Notes: a model not told the origin generated them from the letters alone. 54,949 bases of DNA from Amycolatopsis orientalis DSM 43388 (GCF_000411975.1 NZ_ASXG01000032.1:1-54949); one strand, 5' to 3'; numbered from the stretch's first letter, positions 16,962-25,157 are shown. A program made the numbers and translations.

Positions 16962-16990
16962 CAGACACGCGGCTGTCACGGTGCAGACGC
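16962..16990 (-). promoter_or_regulatory. SARP-type triple heptamer repeat upstream of the DUF4097 gene
   Basis: CAGACAC (16962-16968), CTGTCAC (16973-16979) and CAGACGC (16984-16990) begin exactly 11 bases apart, the same arrangement and nearly the same sequence as the array upstream of the P450 gene. The rest of 16907-17142 holds no gene and no other structure that I can recognise. Confidence 0.7.
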
Positions 16991-17142
16991 GGGAAGGCAC
17001 CCGGGCAGTGCCGGTGTCAGCCTCGGGGCGGTTCGCTGTCGGGCAAGGAAAGCGCGCCCATGCCGTTGCGTCCCAGCGGTATGGGCGGCCGGGAATCCGT
17101 TTGAAGTTCCCGTGAATGTCGGCCGTCGTGGCGGATTTCTCC

Positions 17143-18063
17143 TCAGCGTGAGCGGCGCGCAGGGGGAACGTCGTGAAGGGGCGGGCCGGCGACCACCGTG
17201 TTGTGGATGGTTCCGATCCCCTGCACCGTCATCCGGACGTCGTCGCCGACGCGCAACGGCGGTGGCTGCCGCTCGCCGCGCCAGCCCCACAGTTCGGCGA
17301 GGCAGCCGCCTCCGCAGGTGCCCGAGCCGAGCACGTCGCCGGGCCGGACCCAGGTGCCCCGGCTGGCGTAGGCGATCAGTTCGGCGAACGTCCAGGCCAT
17401 GTTCGCGAGCGTGTCGCCGCCGATGCGGGTGTCGTTGACGAAGCCCTCCATGGCGAGGTCGTACCGGCCGCCGCTTTCGCAGTCGGCCAGTTCGTCCGGG
17501 GTGACGAGCACGGGGCCGAGGGTGGTGGCGGTGTCCTTGCCCTTCGCCGGTCCGAGGCCGACGCGCATTTCCCGGCTCTGCAGATCGCGCGCGGACCAGT
17601 CGTTGAGGACGGTGAACCCGGCGATGTGGTCCACGGCCTCGGCCACGGAAAGGTTGAAGCCCGCTTTCCCGACCACGACCGCGACTTCGAGCTCGAAATC
17701 CAGCACCTCGCATCCGGGCGGCATCGGGACCGGCGTGCCGGAGCCGATCGCCGCGTGCGGGTTGGTGAAGTAGAACGCGGGAGCTTCGTACCAGGCGTCC
17801 GGGACCTCGCTGCTTCCGGTGATCGCGCGGAGCGAGCCGGCGGTGTGCTGTTCGAAGGTGATGAAGTCCCGGATGCTGGCGACCGGCACCGGGACCGCGA
17901 TCGATCCGGTTTCGTCCCAGACCGCCTGCTGCCCGGCCGCGGCGGGACGGCCGGCAGCGAGCACTTCGAACACGTCCGCGGTCGCGGGGAGCAGCTCGAT
18001 GCGATCGCCGTCGACGACACCGTAGCGCCGCACGCCGTCGACGAGTACGGAACCGATTCTCAT
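17143..18063 (-). CDS. Fumarylacetoacetate hydrolase-family protein
   Basis: A 306-residue protein of the FAH fold. FELEVAVVVGK near residue 118 contains metal-binding acidic residues; GFTVLNDWSARDLQSREM and GPAKGKDTATTLGPVL follow, then GDVLGSGTCGGGC where many relatives have GDVI-GTPxGV. The N-terminal helper domain (residues 1-70) is present. Family members hydrolyse or decarboxylate 1,3-diketo acids or 2-oxo-acid intermediates using Mg2+ or Ca2+. It is the last gene of a three-gene operon and overlaps the cyclase gene by four bases (ATGA), suggesting consecutive steps of a ring-cleavage or lactone/amide degradation route. Confidence 0.9.
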   Translation of the reverse strand: MRIGSVLVDGVRRYGVVDGDRIELLPATADVFEVLAAGRPAAAGQQAVWDETGSIAVPVPVASIRDFITFEQHTAGSLRAITGSSEVPDAWYEAPAFYFTNPHAAIGSGTPVPMPPGCEVLDFELEVAVVVGKAGFNLSVAEAVDHIAGFTVLNDWSARDLQSREMRVGLGPAKGKDTATTLGPVLVTPDELADCESGGRYDLAMEGFVNDTRIGGDTLANMAWTFAELIAYASRGTWVRPGDVLGSGTCGGGCLAELWGWRGERQPPPLRVGDDVRMTVQGIGTIHNTVVAGPPLHDVPPARRSR

Positions 18064-18842
18064 GCCGTCTCCTCGTCGAAGATCGCCACCGCGCGGGTCC
18101 ATCCGGCCGAGGCCGCGTGGATCTTGACCGGGAAGCAGGCGATCTGGAATCCGGTCGCCGGGAGGCTTTCCAGGTTGTGCAGCTTCTCGAGATGGCAGTA
18201 GCCGATCTCGCGCCCGGCTCGGTGGCCCTCCCAGATGACGGAGGGGTCGTGGTCGCGGGCGTAGCGTTCGGCGGTGTACCGGAACGGGGCGTCCCAGCTC
18301 CAAGCGTCGGTCCCGGTCACCCGCACCCCGTGCTCGAGCAGGTGCAGGGTGGCGGCGCGGCCGACTCCGCAACCGGAGTCGACGTAGTCGTCCTGCCCGT
18401 AGCGGGCGCCGGCCCGGGTGTTGACCACCACGATGTCGAGCGGGCGCAGCCGATGGCCGATCCGGTCGAGCTCGGCGTCGAGCTCGGCCGGGGTGACGAC
18501 GTGGCCGTCGGGCAGATGGCGGAAGTCCAGCTTGACCCCCTGCTGGAAGCACCAGTGCAGGGGCACTTCGTCGATCGTCGTCGCCCGGCGTCCTCCGTCC
18601 ATAGTGGACGCGTAGTGGTAGGGGGCGTCGAGATGGGTCCCGGTGTGGGTGGTGGCCTCGATCCGCTCGATCGCCCAGCCTTCGCCGTCGGGCAGGTCCG
18701 CGGCCGTCGCGCCGGGGAAGAAGCGGAGCAGGTCCGGGACGGACTGCTGGTGGTCGACGTAGGTGATCGAGGGCCGGTGGCCGGGCGGGTCGGAGGCGAT
18801 CCCGCCGCGCAGCGGGACCGAGATGTCCACGAGCTTTCGCAT
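18060..18842 (-). CDS. Cyclase-family (kynurenine formamidase-like) metal hydrolase
   Basis: A 260-residue protein with the diagnostic metal site H-x3-H-x-D-x3-H: His66, His70, Asp72 and His76 in HTGTHLDAPYHY. The family includes kynurenine formamidase and isatin hydrolase, which open amide or cyclic amide bonds using Mn2+ or Zn2+. LVDISVPLRGGIASDPPG at the N-terminus is also standard. The start ATG has AAGGAG seven bases upstream, overlapping the stop of the CocE-like gene. Substrate unknown. Confidence 0.92.
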   Translation of the reverse strand: MRKLVDISVPLRGGIASDPPGHRPSITYVDHQQSVPDLLRFFPGATAADLPDGEGWAIERIEATTHTGTHLDAPYHYASTMDGGRRATTIDEVPLHWCFQQGVKLDFRHLPDGHVVTPAELDAELDRIGHRLRPLDIVVVNTRAGARYGQDDYVDSGCGVGRAATLHLLEHGVRVTGTDAWSWDAPFRYTAERYARDHDPSVIWEGHRAGREIGYCHLEKLHNLESLPATGFQIACFPVKIHAASAGWTRAVAIFDEETA

Positions 18843-18850
18843 GGCGCTCC

Positions 18851-20362
18851 TTATCGCGGGATGACCGGGACGAGCAGATGCGACGCGTGGTCGCCGCCGA
18901 CGTGGACGGCGGCGCCGGTCGCCGGGCGGTGCAGATCGGGATGGTCGTGGGTCATGAAGCCGAGATCGCTGTCCCCGGCGACCAATTCGAGCCGCAGCCG
19001 CTCGCCCGGGGCGAGAGTGATGCTGGTGGGCCAGATCTCGACCTCGAGCAGGGCCGGCTCGCCGGGCACGAGCGGGATCTCCCGGGTGTGCGGGTGCCAC
19101 GGCCGGTGCGGCAGCGACCGCTCCGGGTCGGTCTCGCGATGGGAAGCCTTGAGCCAGCCCATGGCCATCGGGATCGGGCCGCCTTGCGGGCCGACCGCCG
19201 GGATCGGCTCGCCGTCGGCACCGAGGTGCTGCACCCGCGCGAAGACGTCGAGGTCGTCCTGGTCGGCGCTGAGCCACAGACGGAGTGCGATCGGACCGGT
19301 CAGCTCAAGCGGTTCGGACACCGGGGCGGTGTCGAAGCGGGCGGGATAGCGCACCGTCGCGGCGTCCGCGGGCGGGTCCCAGTCGAGGACGCCGTCGCCG
19401 AGGTGAAGTTCCCGCCACTGGGTTTGCGGGAGCGGGAAGTCCGTGGCGTCGCGCCATTCGATCTCCCGTCCGTGCCGGATCGCCAGCCGCACCGGGGCCA
19501 CGCCGTCCATGCGGCCGGGCTGGTCTTTGAGGAACTGGTCGAGGAAGCGCTGCTGCAGGTCCAGCGCCCACTCGGCGTAGTAGGGATCGATGTGGGTGCC
19601 GGTGTGCACCACGAGCCACTTGTCCCGCGACGCCGCGCGGGCCCAGCCTTCGATGTTGCCGCGAAGGTGCACGTGGAGGGCGCCCCAGTTGCCGGCCGAG
19701 AGCACCGGCACGGTGACGCGGTCGAGATCGACGAGGTGCGCTCGGTGGTAGTCGTCGAGCACGGGATGCTGGGGGAGCACCTCGCGCCAATCGTCGCCGT
19801 CGTCGCTGTTGCGCTGCGGGGTGATCTGACGGTTCCACCAGAACTCGAGGAACCCGTGGGCGTACAGGCCGCCCTGGTAGACGAAGTCGCGGTAGAAGTC
19901 GGTCGCGCCTTCCCAAGCCACGATCGCGGCGAGGTGCGGCGGCTGGAGTTCCGCCACCCGCCAGCCCATCATCGCGAGCCAGGAGATTCCGCTGGAAGCC
20001 ACTTTGCCGTTGGACCACGGTTGTTCGCCCGCCCATTCGACGACGTCGTAGAAGTCCTCGGAGTCGCCCGGGCTCATCAGGTCCATCGGGCCGGGCGACT
20101 TGCCGGTGCCCCGGGTGTCCGCGCGCAGCACCGCGTAACCGCGGGCGGTCCACCACTCGGGATCCGGGGTCTCCCAGACCATGTGCTCGTTCTGCGGCAC
20201 CAGCTCGTAGAGCGGATAGCGGTCCGGCCAGTGCACGTCCTTGCCGTAGGGGCTGATCGACGCCAGCGCGGGAAACGCGCCTTCGTCGTCGGGAAGGAAC
20301 ACGTCGGCCAGGATCGGCGAGCCGGTGCGGGTAGGGACCTCGACGTCCCGTTCGATGCGCAT
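18851..20362 (-). CDS. CocE/NonD-family alpha/beta hydrolase
   Basis: A 503-residue S15-type hydrolase with two recognisable parts: an alpha/beta hydrolase domain (residues 1-300) with ADVFLPDDEGAFPALASISPYGK, TRGTGKSPG and the nucleophile elbow SSGISWLAM (Ser127), and a C-terminal jelly-roll (ELTGPIALRLWLSADQDDLDVFARVQ). The elbow has Trp-Leu-Ala where many relatives have Tyr-Leu-Gly. Cocaine esterase and acylpeptide hydrolases belong here; the substrate cannot be assigned. First gene of the operon with the cyclase and FAH genes; AGGAG lies eight bases before the ATG. The divergent TetR gene is 111 bases away with two operator-like sites between. Confidence 0.92.
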   Translation of the reverse strand: MRIERDVEVPTRTGSPILADVFLPDDEGAFPALASISPYGKDVHWPDRYPLYELVPQNEHMVWETPDPEWWTARGYAVLRADTRGTGKSPGPMDLMSPGDSEDFYDVVEWAGEQPWSNGKVASSGISWLAMMGWRVAELQPPHLAAIVAWEGATDFYRDFVYQGGLYAHGFLEFWWNRQITPQRNSDDGDDWREVLPQHPVLDDYHRAHLVDLDRVTVPVLSAGNWGALHVHLRGNIEGWARAASRDKWLVVHTGTHIDPYYAEWALDLQQRFLDQFLKDQPGRMDGVAPVRLAIRHGREIEWRDATDFPLPQTQWRELHLGDGVLDWDPPADAATVRYPARFDTAPVSEPLELTGPIALRLWLSADQDDLDVFARVQHLGADGEPIPAVGPQGGPIPMAMGWLKASHRETDPERSLPHRPWHPHTREIPLVPGEPALLEVEIWPTSITLAPGERLRLELVAGDSDLGFMTHDHPDLHRPATGAAVHVGGDHASHLLVPVIPR

Positions 20363-20398
20363 CTCAGAACTCCTGTGGGGTGGGCAGCCGCTGTTAAA

Positions 20399-20456
20399 GC
20401 CAGTCGACTTGCGTCAGGAGTATGCGGTCGTCCGGCGCTAAAAGCAAGCGGACTTG
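20399..20456. promoter_or_regulatory. Two related dyad operators between CocE operon and TetR gene
   Basis: GCCAGTCGACTTG (20399-20411) and GCAAGCGGACTTG (20444-20456) match at 10 of 13 positions, each preceded by an A-run, 45 bases apart. Both have dyad symmetry around the centre (AGTCGACT; CAAG-N4-CTTG), the form expected for a TetR-family dimer. The second overlaps the likely -10 region TATTAG (20457-20462) of the TetR gene, whose GTG at 20474 would then be nearly leaderless. The first lies 36-48 bases upstream of the hydrolase ATG. Confidence 0.55.
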
Positions 20457-20473
20457 TATTAGAGTGGCGTCCC

Positions 20474-21091
20474 GTGAGCGATACGGAGGTCCGGCGACGG
20501 CCCGGGGGACGAGCGGCACGCGTCCGAGCCGCGGTCTTCGAGGCCACCAGCCAGCTGCTGCAGGAGCAGGGGCTGGCTGACCTGAAGGTGTCCGAGGTGG
20601 CCCGGCGCGCGCAGGTGAACGAGACGACGATTTTCCGCCGGTGGGGCACCCGCGAGAACCTGATCATCGACGCCCTCCTCGCCGACGCCGCCGAACAACT
20701 CCCGGTGCCCGACACCGGGAGCCTGCGGGACGATCTGATCGGCTACGCCACCTCGCTCGCGAAATACCTGACCTCGCCCGCCGGCAACGCCCTGGATCGA
20801 ACCCTGGCCTCGGCCGGGGACGACCCGGCCACCCGGCGCCTGCGCGACGAGTACTGGAACACCCGCTACTCCCACTCCGGCCAGATGGCCGCCCGGGCGA
20901 TCCAGCGCGGAGAACTGCCCGACGGCACCGACCCCCGCTTCGTGCTCCAGATGCTCGTCGCGCCGTTGCACTTCCGAATCGTGCTGACCCGCGAGCCGCT
21001 CGACCCGGAGTTGCCCGCTCGCATCGTCGACACGCTTCTCAGCGGGCTCGGCACCGCCGACTCACCGCAGCCGGGACGGCAATCCTCCTGA
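20474..21091 (+). CDS. TetR-family regulator
   Basis: A 205-residue TetR repressor beginning with GTG at 20474. The helix-turn-helix (RVRAAVFEATSQLLQEQG, then VSEVARRAQVNETTIFRRWG) covers residues about 15-60; a TetR C-terminal dimer/ligand domain follows (ALDRTLASAGDDPATRRLRD). No Shine-Dalgarno is seen, consistent with a short-leader transcript. It faces the CocE-cyclase-FAH operon and probably represses both directions through the paired sites. Confidence 0.88.
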   Translation: MSDTEVRRRPGGRAARVRAAVFEATSQLLQEQGLADLKVSEVARRAQVNETTIFRRWGTRENLIIDALLADAAEQLPVPDTGSLRDDLIGYATSLAKYLTSPAGNALDRTLASAGDDPATRRLRDEYWNTRYSHSGQMAARAIQRGELPDGTDPRFVLQMLVAPLHFRIVLTREPLDPELPARIVDTLLSGLGTADSPQPGRQSS

Positions 21092-21125
21092 CCCGCGGGA
21101 GCCGCCGAGAATCAAGTTCCCCCAT

Positions 21126-21142
21126 CCGTCCTTTGTGGACGG
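21126..21142. terminator. Small hairpin between convergent genes
   Basis: CCGTCC-TTTGT-GGACGG, a 6-bp stem with a 5-base loop, in the 121-base gap between the convergent TetR and prenyl synthase genes. No U-run follows in either direction, so it would be a weak, non-canonical terminator. Confidence 0.35.
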
Positions 21143-21212
21143 AACGGGTATTTCCGAACCGGTTTCGGGGACGGCCTCAAGTCGACGCACTGGCCGCCCT
21201 GGGCCCTTGCGG

Positions 21213-21995
21213 TCAGCGGCCGTAGCGGCGGTTCCGGCGCGCGTAGCTGCGCAGTGCCCGGAGGAAGTCGACTTCGCGGAAGGCCGGCCAGAAGGTGTCG
21301 CAGAAGTACAATTCGGAGTAGGCGCTCTGCCAGACCAGGAAGTTGGAGAGGCGTTGTTCCCCGCTGGTGCGGATGACCAGGTCGGGATCGGGTTGCCCGG
21401 CGGTGTAAAGGTGCCGGGAGACGTCTTCCATGGTGATGGTGTCGGCGAGTTCGTGCAGTGTCCCCGCGGCGGCGTGTTCGGTCAGCAGGGAGCGGAGCGC
21501 GTCGACGACCTCCTGACGGCCGCCGTAGCCGATGGCTAGCGTGATGTGGTAGCCGCTGTCGCTGTCGCGGGTGACTTCGACCGCGTTCTTCAGCGCGTGC
21601 GCCGTGGTGTCCGGCAGCGTGTCGAGACTGCCGGCGACGTGGACCTGCCAGCCCGCGTCGGGCTGAGCGAGCTTATCGGTGATGACCTGCTCGATCAGCT
21701 GCATCAGGTAGGAGACTTCGGCGTCGTCGCGGCGCGCGAGGTTCTCGGTCGAGCACAGGTAGATCGTCACGTGCTTCACGCCCGCGCGTTCGCACCAGGA
21801 CAACACGGTTTCGACGTGTTCGGCGCCGTGCTTGTGCCCGAGGCTGAGGTCGGTCATGCCCATCTGGCGAGCCCAGCGGCGGTTGCCGTCCATGATGATC
21901 CCGATGTGTCCCGGCAATTCGGCGCCGACGAGCTGCTTTCGCAACCGGTGCGTGTAAATCCCGTAGACGATTCGCTGGACCAGATCGGGAAGCAC
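21213..21995 (-). CDS. Short-chain Z-isoprenyl diphosphate synthase (UppS family)
   Basis: About 260 residues of a cis-prenyltransferase. GHIGIIMDGNRRWARQMG contains the catalytic Asp; YLCSTENLAR, LAIGYGGRQEVVDA, PDPDLVIRTSGEQRLSNFL and WQSAYSELYFCDTFWP are all family signatures. The RTSGEQRLS pattern and short N-terminus resemble the mycobacterial Z-farnesyl diphosphate synthase Rv1086 rather than the decaprenyl enzyme, so it probably makes a short Z-prenyl diphosphate as a primer for cell-wall lipid carriers. Start: GTG at 21995 has GGAG eight bases upstream; GTG 22004 and TTG 22049 are in-frame alternatives. Confidence 0.9.
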   Translation of the reverse strand: MLPDLVQRIVYGIYTHRLRKQLVGAELPGHIGIIMDGNRRWARQMGMTDLSLGHKHGAEHVETVLSWCERAGVKHVTIYLCSTENLARRDDAEVSYLMQLIEQVITDKLAQPDAGWQVHVAGSLDTLPDTTAHALKNAVEVTRDSDSGYHITLAIGYGGRQEVVDALRSLLTEHAAAGTLHELADTITMEDVSRHLYTAGQPDPDLVIRTSGEQRLSNFLVWQSAYSELYFCDTFWPAFREVDFLRALRSYARRNRRYGR

Positions 21996-22309
21996 GATGC
22001 GCACTCCGTTCGCCGTGGGGTCGCGCGGGTTCCGGCTGATCGTAGCCAACCTTGTTTCGTTTCCGCGGCCACGGTTGCCTACTGCGGAATCGGTGGTGGA
22101 GCCGCTGCGGACCGCCGATTCTTGTCGCGCGATGAGCCGTCCAGCGGCGTGTTCGTGTGGTGCGCGAATTGCCCTGTTTCCGGCAATGGGCCGAATTGCG
22201 CTGCCGGAGAATCAGTCGGCGTCTGCGGCGTGGAGCAGAGCCGGACAGTGTGAACGGGGGCGTTTCCCGATCGGTCAGCCGTGTTCCGGGCGGACCGCGC
22301 CCTTCGGCG
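21996..22309. other. Intergenic stretch between prenyl synthase and DUF1905 gene
   Basis: No gene is supported here. It must contain the promoter of the prenyl synthase gene. The only structure noticed is an imperfect inverted repeat, GAATCGGTGG (22087-22096) against CCGCCGATTC (22112-22121), with one mismatch in ten pairs and a 15-base loop; it could be an operator or a transcript hairpin downstream of the DUF1905 gene. Confidence 0.5.
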
Positions 22310-22606
22310 TCACAGGTCGAGGACCGTGACCGTTACCCGGGCCACGTCGCCGGGGTCGAGGTTTTCGGCTTTGCGTACCGCGCGTTTGACCGGGAGCACG
22401 TAGCCGCGCGAGCTGTCCGCGAAGATCGACGTCCGCCAGGTCGTCGCCCCGACCCGGACCTGCACGCGCCGCGAGCCGAACCCGCGGCGCGGTCCGCCCA
22501 GTTCGCGGATTTCGTCCGAGATGTCGCCGGGCAGGGTCACGAAGGTCCAGGTTTCGCTCCGTCGGGCGTCCCAGATCCACAGTTCAGCGTCGAAGTGCAC
22601 TTCCAC
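22310..22606 (-). CDS. DUF1905 domain protein
   Basis: A 98-residue single-domain protein. DAELWIWDARRSETWTFVTLP, then SRRVQVRVGATTWRTSIF and GYVLPVKRAVRKAENL, is the DUF1905 pattern, a small beta-barrel of unknown function often found alone or fused to YdeI-type domains. The start is a GTG at 22606. The upstream beta-propeller gene ends 41 bases before it on the same strand, so cotranscription is possible, though no functional link is evident. Confidence 0.82.
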   Translation of the reverse strand: MEVHFDAELWIWDARRSETWTFVTLPGDISDEIRELGGPRRGFGSRRVQVRVGATTWRTSIFADSSRGYVLPVKRAVRKAENLDPGDVARVTVTVLDL

Positions 22607-22647
22607 CAGAGCAGCTTCGCACGCGACACCGACAGTTTCCGGGGCGG

Positions 22648-24111
22648 CTACGTCGTGATCGTCGTCCGTGCCTGCGCGCGCGGTCCGCCGCCGCAGGTGA
22701 CGGTGGTGCCCTCGTAGATCAAGCTGGTCGAGCAGCCTTCGTCATCGGTGACGGTCACCGTGACGGCCCAGGTGCCGGGCTTGGCGTACGTATGCGAGAC
22801 ATCAGGGGTGGTGGTCACCAGCCGTTGGCCGTCACCGAAATCCCACGCGTACCGCGTGACCGTTCCGTCCGGGTCGGAGGAACCCGCCGCGGAGAACGCG
22901 CGGGTTTTGCCGGACGTGGGTCCTGATGGGCTCAGTACGGCCAGCGGGCCCTGGTTCGGGGTGAGGAACGCGTTCGAGCCGTCGTGCCAGACCAGGCCGG
23001 TGTCGGCGGGCGGGAGGCCGCTGGCGACTGGCTGACCGTCTGGCTGGAGCACATAGCTGTACACCTGGCTGTGCAACGCGGGGTTGTTCACCGCGATCGC
23101 CTGGATGACGAACAAGTACTTGCCGTCCGCGCTGAGCGTGACGCGTCCCGGCATGACCGGCATCGGGTAGGGCGAACCGGGCAGCGGAGTCAGCTGGCCG
23201 TCGGGGCCGATGTTCCACCCGGTGACAGTGTTCGCGGTCGTGTTCGGCACGTAGAGCCGGTGCGAGTCGGCGGTGATCACGGCACCGTGCGTGGTGCCGC
23301 CGCTGGGGTACGGCGTCCCGGGGATAGCGGTCAGTGCACCGTCTTGGCCGACCGTGTAACCGGAGAGGTCGCCGCTGCCTTCGTTGCTGACATACAGGAA
23401 TTTCCCGTCCGGCGTGAACGCGGGGATGACCGGCTTGTTCCCGGCGGCAACCGGTGCGCCGACCTGGGTCAGCGTCGTGTCGGGAGCGATCGCGAAGGAC
23501 GTCACGCTGTTCGCGAGGTAGTTCGTGACGATGAGGTGGCTGGCGTCCGGCGAGATCGCGACCTGGCTGATCGCGCTGTCGATCGGTGCGTCGGGCGCGC
23601 CGGTGCGGCTGAGCGTGCCGGACGGGGAGATCGCGTACGAGCGCACCGACCCCCCGCCGGCGGTGCCGCCGCCGAGCGTGACGAATAACCGCGAACCGTC
23701 CGGAGTGATGGCGGCCCCGACGACCGGCAGGCCGACCAGGACCGTGTCGATCGGACTCAGGGTGCCGTCCGCGCCGATGCGGTAGCCGATGATGGTGCCC
23801 GATCCGCTGTCGACGGAGTACACCTTCTGCGCGTCGGGCGTGATCGCCATGCCGAGCGAACCGAGACCGCCGGCGAACGGGGAGCCGGGCACGGTGGTCA
23901 GCGCGCTGTCCCGGGTGACGCTGACCGAACTGATGCCGGGCGAGGCGAATCCGCCGACCAGCAGGTAATGGTGCAACGGGAGCGGGGTGTCCGCTCGCGA
24001 CGGCGGCGCCGAGAGCGCGAGCGCCGAGGTCACCGCGACACAGCCAGCGGTGGCCAGTGCGGTGGCGGTGCGCTTGCGCCGCCCTGCTGACCGGGTTTTG
24101 TCCGTCGACAT
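22648..24111 (-). CDS. Secreted beta-propeller (lactonase-like) protein with C-terminal PKD domain
   Basis: A 487-residue exported protein. Residues 1-41 form a signal peptide (SAGRRKRTATALATAG, hydrophobic VAVTSALALS, cleavage near SRADTPLP). Residues about 48-370 hold six to seven repeats of the YVTN/6-phosphogluconolactonase propeller type (SRLFVTLGGG, SHLIVTNYLANSV, GKFLYVSNEGSGDL, HRLYVPNTTANTV, GKYLFVIQA). Residues about 385-470 are a PKD domain with RYAWDFGDG and VSHTYAKPGTWAVTVTVTDDEG. Such proteins bind or scaffold outside the cell; lactonase activity is not implied. Its start is 64 bases from the terminator at 24175. Confidence 0.9.
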   Translation of the reverse strand: MSTDKTRSAGRRKRTATALATAGCVAVTSALALSAPPSRADTPLPLHHYLLVGGFASPGISSVSVTRDSALTTVPGSPFAGGLGSLGMAITPDAQKVYSVDSGSGTIIGYRIGADGTLSPIDTVLVGLPVVGAAITPDGSRLFVTLGGGTAGGGSVRSYAISPSGTLSRTGAPDAPIDSAISQVAISPDASHLIVTNYLANSVTSFAIAPDTTLTQVGAPVAAGNKPVIPAFTPDGKFLYVSNEGSGDLSGYTVGQDGALTAIPGTPYPSGGTTHGAVITADSHRLYVPNTTANTVTGWNIGPDGQLTPLPGSPYPMPVMPGRVTLSADGKYLFVIQAIAVNNPALHSQVYSYVLQPDGQPVASGLPPADTGLVWHDGSNAFLTPNQGPLAVLSPSGPTSGKTRAFSAAGSSDPDGTVTRYAWDFGDGQRLVTTTPDVSHTYAKPGTWAVTVTVTDDEGCSTSLIYEGTTVTCGGGPRAQARTTITT

Positions 24112-24174
24112 CGCTCGTTTCCTTCCGCCAGACCGGATTTGCCCCCCGCACCGGCAATCTAGGGCGGTTCCGGG

Positions 24175-24208
24175 AGCCGGACTGTCCAGCTTCTCGGACA
24201 GTCCGGCT
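24175..24208 (-). terminator. Hairpin terminator after the MFS remnant
   Basis: AGCCGGACTGTCC (24175-24187) pairs perfectly with GGACAGTCCGGCT (24196-24208) over 13 bp with an 8-base loop. It begins 12 bases after the stop of the truncated transporter, suggesting that the element survives from the intact gene. Confidence 0.75.
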
Positions 24209-24220
24209 ACCCGAGGCCGG

Positions 24221-24556
24221 TCAAACGGCCTGCGGGGCGGAATCGGACGGGGCCGGTGCCGTTTTCGCGCTCAGCCGGGGGAGTTCCCGCAGCAGCAGCC
24301 CGGCCACCACGGAAATCAGCGCCGCGCCGCCGTTGTAGATCGCGACCGCCGTCCAACTGCCGCTGGACTTGAACAGGGCCGCCGAGATCAGCGGGGCGAA
24401 CGAACCGCCGAGCACCGCACCCAAGCCGTAGGACACCGCCAGCCCGCTGTACCGGATCGACGGCGGGAAAGACAGCGCGAAGAACGTCGGCTCCGCGGCG
24501 GAGTTCGCGCTGACTGCCAGGAACAGCAGCACGAAGCCGGCCGCCATCGGCAGGTA
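24221..24556 (-). pseudogene. MFS transporter, C-terminal remnant
   Basis: About 108 codons remain, from MAAGFVLLFLAVSA to the stop. They encode the last two to three membrane helices of a metabolite:H+ symporter-type MFS protein: FFALSFPPSIRYSGLAVSYG corresponds to the conserved ELFPxxxRYSGxSxGYQ motif, then GSFAPLISAALF and a final helix. A full protein would be about 430 residues, so roughly three quarters of the N-terminal coding sequence is missing. Homology stops near 24548-24556, where a CoA-lyase fragment of opposite orientation begins. Confidence 0.82.
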
Positions 24557-25134
24557 TCGACGCGGTCGTCTCGCACATCGAGGCGCGCGAGGGGCTGGAA
24601 GCGGGCAGCGTCGGGCTGATCGTGAGCTTCGAGACCGCGGTGTCGATGGCGCACTGCGAGGAAATCGCCGCCGCGACGCCGCGGGTGTCCAGCCTGCTGG
24701 GCGCGACCGGGCCGAGCGCCGACGTCGGCCGCGAGCTGGGCTTCGAGTTCACGCCGGCCGGGCTGGAGACGCTGTACCTGCGCAGCCGCTTGGTGCTCGC
24801 CGCCCGCGCGGCCGGGCTGCACCATCCGGTGGCCGGAGTGTGGCAGGACATCCGCGATCTGGACGGCGCGCGCCAGTTCTGCCTGGACAACAAGCAGCTG
24901 GGCTACCGCGGCATGGTGTGCATCCACCCGTCGCACGTGGCGATCGCCAACGAGGTGTTCACGCCGACGCCCGAGGCGGTCGACCACTCGCGCCGACTGA
25001 TCGAGGCGTTCCGCGCGGCGGAGGCGGCGGGCAGCGCCGCGGTGGACTTCGAGGGCCAGCACATCGACATCGCGCACGTGAAGACGGCGGAAGGAATCGT
25101 CGCGCAGGCGGACGCGATCGCGGCCAACGCCTGA
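24550..25134 (+). pseudogene. HpcH/HpaI aldolase/citrate lyase-family CoA lyase, 5'-truncated
   Basis: The reading frame is open from the scar to 25134 and encodes about 195 residues: IDAVVSHIEAREGLEAGS, LIVSFETAVSMAHC (metal-binding Glu region), LLGATGPSADVGRELG, YRGMVCIHPSHVAIANEVF near the C-terminus. The family is normally about 280-330 residues; the N-terminal CoA-binding motif (LFVPG...) and first metal-site strands are absent. A GTG at 24622 could start a shorter product, but no promoter or ribosome site is evident. It sits back to back with the truncated transporter. Confidence 0.82.
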
Positions 25135-25157
25135 CCGGTTCTCCTCGGACGCGAAAA

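Noticed and set aside
24622..25134. Intact small CoA lyase starting at GTG 24622
   Set aside because: Homology continues upstream in frame to about 24550 and the conserved N-terminal CoA-binding part is missing, so a truncated gene is the better description.
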